The notes under the pieces were generated by a model. That model was given only the letters and a program-made list of their open reading frames with translations, was not told the DNA's origin and did not search any database. DNA of 64,000 bases, taken from the NCBI RefSeq assembly GCF_000250675.2, contig NC_018681.1:9176001-9240000 (forward strand), read 5' to 3'. The position numbers and the translations under genes were made by a program. Below, one piece after another: positions 60,932-64,000 of this stretch (the first letter of the stretch is position 1; every line of letters begins with the position of its first letter). This DNA is from Nocardia brasiliensis ATCC 700358 (GTDB lineage: Bacteria > Actinomycetota > Actinomycetes > Mycobacteriales > Mycobacteriaceae).

Positions 60932-62752
60932 GTGCGCGACGCACCCGACGGTGATCGCCCGGTAGCCTCGGGTGCCGTGACTGATCAGCAGCTGGTGGAT
61001 CAGCGGGCGAACGGGAGCGGACCGCACGCGAGTGAGGTGCCTTCCAGCACGGCGTATTACGCCGCTCCCGGCCCGCTCGCGCCGGACCTGCGCTCGGCCG
61101 ACGCCCGCGATCGGCCCAGTCGCAACGACTCGCTGACCGCACAGCTGTCCACCGTGATCGGCGGCCCGGTCGGTGAGCACGCGCTGATCGGCCGGGCCCG
61201 GTTCTGGACGCCGATGCGCGTGCTGCTGGCCTTCACGGTCGTGTTCCTGGCGTTCGGCTGGTTCGGCAAGGCGGGCTGCATCCAGCAGACCACCACCGCC
61301 GACGGCACGCTCACGCTCGATTGGAACAACGGCCGCCAGTACGTCGCGATGTGCTACTCGGACACCGTGCCCCTGTATGGCGCCGAGCGGCTGAACGAGG
61401 GTGCGTTCCCCTACAAGAAGTTCTGGGTCGAGCAGACACCCGACGGTGGCCGCGAGACCAGGTACATGGAGTATCCGGTGCTGTCCGGTCTCTACCAGTA
61501 CCTGTCGATGCGAATCGCCAAGGCCTGGGACATGACGCCGCTGCCGGGCGCGTTGCAGGTGGTGATCTACTTCAACGTCGTCGCGATCGGCCTCGCGCTC
61601 GCCTGGCTGGTCACGGTGTGGGCGAGCGCGCAACTGGCCGGGCGCCGGGTGTGGGACACGGCGCTGGTCGCCTGTTCACCGCTGGTGATCGTGCACATCT
61701 TCACCAATTTCGACGCGCTGGCAACGGCTTTGGCCGCGACCGGCCTGCTGGCCTGGGCCCGCAGGCGACCCGCGCTGGCCGGGTTACTGCTCGGGCTCGG
61801 CGGCGCCGCCAAGCTGTATCCGCTGCTGTTGCTCGGCCCGATCGTGCTGCTGTGCCTGCGCACCGACCCGATGCAGCGCATGCCGAGCACCCAGGCCGGC
61901 CTGCGGCTGCGTGATATCGACAGCGTCGCGGCCGCACTGGACTGGGTGCGGGAAACGCCGTACCGGGTGCACCTGCTCGGCGCGCGCCCGCTCGGCGCCG
62001 CGGCGGTCACCGTCGCGGCCGCGCTCGGCACCTGGATCGTGGTGAACCTGCCGATCGCCGCGCTGTACCCCACCGGATGGCGAGAGTTCTTCCGGCTCAA
62101 CACCTCCCGGCACGCCGACCCGGACTCGATCTACAACGTGATCACCTCGTTCACCGGCTGGGCCGGTTTCGACGGGGAACTCGCGCACGGCGAACCGCCG
62201 GTGATCCTGAACGCGGTGTCGCTGCTCGCGTTCATCGCGGCCTGCGTGGCGATCGGCTACATCGCGCTCACCGCGCCGCAGCGCCCCCGGCTCGCGCAGC
62301 TCTGCTTCCTGGTGGTGGCGGCGTTCCTGCTGACGAACAAGGTGTGGAGCCCGCAGTATTCGCTGTGGCTGGTGCCGCTGGCCGTGCTCGCGCTGCCGCA
62401 CCGCCGCATCCTGCTCGCCTGGATGACCATCGACGCCCTCGTCTGGGCGCCACGCATGTTCTACTACCTCGGCCTGGACAAGAAGGGCCTGCCCGAGCAG
62501 TGGTTCACCGGCACCGTCGTGCTGCGCGACCTCGCGGTGATCGCCTTGTGCGCCTTGATCGTTCGCCAGATCTATCGCCCCGGCGAAGACCTGGTGCGCC
62601 GCGATTACGTGGACGACCCGATCGGCGGCATCGTCGACCGCGCGCCCGATCCGCTGCTGCCGTGGCTGCCCGAGGTGCTGCGCCCCCGGGTGGCGCCCAC
62701 CCGCGAATGGCAGCCGCAGGTGGACGCGTCCGCTCAGTGGGTGCGCAGGTAG
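60932..62752 (+). CDS. Integral membrane GT87-like (DUF2029) protein, Rv0051 type
   Basis: The 606-residue protein has about twelve helices and the GT-C type layout: an early external loop EGAFPYKKFWVEQTPDGGRETRYMEYPVLSGLYQYLS that in this family has an acidic active-site residue, AKLYPLLLLGPIVLL, and VWSPQYSLWLVPL near the end, a signature of alpha-mannosyltransferases. Homologues work with polyprenol-linked sugars on the outer face of the membrane. The order after ponA1 is as in M. tuberculosis (Rv0051). GTG at 60932 has GGGGGG five bases upstream. Confidence 0.85.
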   Translation: MRDAPDGDRPVASGAVTDQQLVDQRANGSGPHASEVPSSTAYYAAPGPLAPDLRSADARDRPSRNDSLTAQLSTVIGGPVGEHALIGRARFWTPMRVLLAFTVVFLAFGWFGKAGCIQQTTTADGTLTLDWNNGRQYVAMCYSDTVPLYGAERLNEGAFPYKKFWVEQTPDGGRETRYMEYPVLSGLYQYLSMRIAKAWDMTPLPGALQVVIYFNVVAIGLALAWLVTVWASAQLAGRRVWDTALVACSPLVIVHIFTNFDALATALAATGLLAWARRRPALAGLLLGLGGAAKLYPLLLLGPIVLLCLRTDPMQRMPSTQAGLRLRDIDSVAAALDWVRETPYRVHLLGARPLGAAAVTVAAALGTWIVVNLPIAALYPTGWREFFRLNTSRHADPDSIYNVITSFTGWAGFDGELAHGEPPVILNAVSLLAFIAACVAIGYIALTAPQRPRLAQLCFLVVAAFLLTNKVWSPQYSLWLVPLAVLALPHRRILLAWMTIDALVWAPRMFYYLGLDKKGLPEQWFTGTVVLRDLAVIALCALIVRQIYRPGEDLVRRDYVDDPIGGIVDRAPDPLLPWLPEVLRPRVAPTREWQPQVDASAQWVRR

Positions 62753-64000
62753 CGCGCCAGCCGCTCCGGTTCCTGGTTGAGCAGATCCAGGTCGAGCTGC
62801 CACGGGCTGCCGGTCCACGGATCGAACAGCGGTGTCCCGGCCACGGTCGGCAGGTGCCGGCACGATTGCGAGAGCATCGCGACCGTGGTGTCGGTGGAGT
62901 CGGATTCGTCACTGCCGACGATCACCGTGGACAATCCGATCAGGTCGCCGCGCATGATCAGCGAGCCGATCCGTTGCGCGTCCGAACTCTGGTAACCGTG
63001 CGGGAAGTCGGCCGCGATCAGGATCCGGTGCTCGCTCGGCGGGCTGCCCATACCGCTGGTGAACGCGAGTTCGGCCAGTTCGGCGGACTGGGCCAGTTCC
63101 TGTAGCCGCGCGGAGATCTCCGTGTGGTCGGTGATCGGCGGGCCGTTCAGCACCGGTGCGAGCGGTTCGGTGAAGCTGGTGAAAGCTCCGGTCAGATCGA
63201 TGATGTCGACCACGGTGCGCCGGCCCGGCGCCGCGGTGAGCAGCCGGGCGAGCAGCGCACCGACCACCGGCGCGACCGCCCGCGACGACTCGGTATCGAT
63301 CCACAGCGGCCTATTCAGCGGCACCGGAACGCAATACGGCACCCGCAGCGCACCGCGTTCTTGCGCGTACAGCTCGCCGAGCCGGATGCCGTCGCTGGGC
63401 GCCACCGGCTTGTCCCACGCCGGTGCGTCCCAGGACGCCAGCGCGGGCGGCAACATCAGGTCGGCATCGGCGAGCTCGCGGAGGAGCTGTTCGCTGTCGC
63501 GCTGATGATTACGCTCTGCGGTGGCGATCAATTCGTCGTTGCGCTGCTGGGCGGCGCGGCGTGCCGCGTCGGCGGCCGGAGTGTTCCTGGTCGCGGGATC
63601 GGAGACGGCGGCGGACAATTCGTGATCGAGCCGTTTGGCCGCGTAGTCCCGCGCGGAGACCAGCGCCGCCGCCGAACGAGCGGCGTCCTCGAAGATCATC
63701 CACAGCCGTTCCAGGCCGTGTCCGACCTCCGTCGGCATGGCGGTGACCGAACGGGCCTCGCTCGCCATCGGCCCGGCCATGGTGTGCGTGACCGGGCCGG
63801 AGCGGGACACGTCCGCCGGCTGGGGCACGCCGCCGGTCTGCGCGGCCGAACCGGTCGGGGCGGCCGGGTCGGTGGGCTCGTCCTCGACGTCGACGCCGTG
63901 CGCGGTCAGCAGCACCGCGAGCCCGCCCGCATAACCCTGACCGACCGCGCGCAGCCGCCACTCGGGCCCGCGCCGGTACACCTCCAGGCAGATCAGCGCC
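62734..64000 (-). CDS. TerD-type protein with C-terminal ATPase-like domain, 3' part (N-terminus beyond window)
   Basis: The gene begins outside the window at the right. What remains encodes the end of a TerD-type domain (LEVYRRGPEWRLRAVGQGYAGGLAVLLTAHGVDV), a linker, a long coiled helix (SAAALVSARDYAAKRLDHELSAAV to ERNHQRDSEQLLREL), and then a domain with RVPYCVPVPLNRPLWIDTESSRAVAPVVGALLARLL and ILIAADFPHGYQ that looks like an FtsK/SpoIIIE-derived ATPase lacking a clear Walker A. TerD proteins bind calcium and occur in tellurite/stress-response sets. The stop overlaps the Rv0051-type gene by 19 bases. Confidence 0.7.
   Translation of the reverse strand, partial: ALICLEVYRRGPEWRLRAVGQGYAGGLAVLLTAHGVDVEDEPTDPAAPTGSAAQTGGVPQPADVSRSGPVTHTMAGPMASEARSVTAMPTEVGHGLERLWMIFEDAARSAAALVSARDYAAKRLDHELSAAVSDPATRNTPAADAARRAAQQRNDELIATAERNHQRDSEQLLRELADADLMLPPALASWDAPAWDKPVAPSDGIRLGELYAQERGALRVPYCVPVPLNRPLWIDTESSRAVAPVVGALLARLLTAAPGRRTVVDIIDLTGAFTSFTEPLAPVLNGPPITDHTEISARLQELAQSAELAELAFTSGMGSPPSEHRILIAADFPHGYQSSDAQRIGSLIMRGDLIGLSTVIVGSDESDSTDTTVAMLSQSCRHLPTVAGTPLFDPWTGSPWQLDLDLLNQEPERLARYLRTH

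Overview
The DNA is high-G+C, densely packed and lacks phage, IS or CRISPR signatures. Gene content points to a mycolic-acid actinomycete, most likely Nocardia or a close relative. The evidence is an MspA-type outer-membrane porin, an LpqH-type lipoprotein, SigL/RslA, an LpqY/SugAB-type sugar importer, glucosylglycerate hydrolase, and a backbone (yqgE, leuS, LLM oxidoreductase, ino1, PadR gene, DUF5318 gene, ponA1, Rv0051-like) that I recall in the same order as Rv0038-Rv0051 of M. tuberculosis. Between leuS and ino1 this genome carries about 36 kb, far more than M. tuberculosis has there.

Layout. 1-4.4 kb: secreted alpha/beta hydrolase (cut by the left edge), GNAT, acyltransferase, YqgE, and the sigma/anti-sigma pair sigL-rslA behind a probable autoregulated promoter. 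4.4-7.8 kb: DrrAB-type ABC exporter with an EXLDI/ribbon-helix-helix protein, then an MspA porin. 7.9-12.4 kb: a tightly packed biosynthetic-looking operon (ThDP enzyme, SRPBCC protein, KAS III with its His replaced, HisC-like aminotransferase) preceded by a second SigL-type promoter. 12.4-16.2 kb: a BASS transporter and a four-gene leftward set: SdpI-like membrane protein with a Cys-rich tail, TIGR04222-type membrane protein with a Gly/Cys tail, DUF692/MNIO iron enzyme, small partner. 16.5-26.5 kb: leuS, SDR, glucosylglycerate hydrolase, GH25 lysozyme, PhoX phosphatase, a duplicated-domain membrane protein and an LpqH-like lipoprotein. 26.6-31.9 kb: an operon of two unknown proteins, a TPR protein and a CHAT-domain caspase-like protease, meeting a lone Phd/YefM-type antitoxin tail to tail. 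32-48.5 kb: accessory metabolism and transport (hydrolase, AAA ATPase, His-rich metal protein, amino-acid ABC importer with fused binding protein and permease, LLM oxidoreductase, TDT transporter, lone sugar-type ATPase, thiolase with HxlR, DHFR-like/F420 pair with HxlR, menC, metallohydrolase/DUF2786 pair). 48.6-52 kb: LpqY/SugA/SugB-like importer. 52.1-64 kb: two class A penicillin-binding proteins flanking a GyrI-like pair, a very strong hairpin, ino1 with PadR, the DUF5318 protein, a GT87-like membrane protein and a TerD-type protein cut by the right edge.

The most promising under-described systems are the MNIO/TIGR04222/SdpI-Cys operon (possible cysteine-directed peptide modification at the membrane), the SigL-linked ThDP/KAS III operon, and the CHAT-TPR operon. 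All assignments come from reading the sequence and remembered family features; no search was run. No tRNA or rRNA gene was seen.
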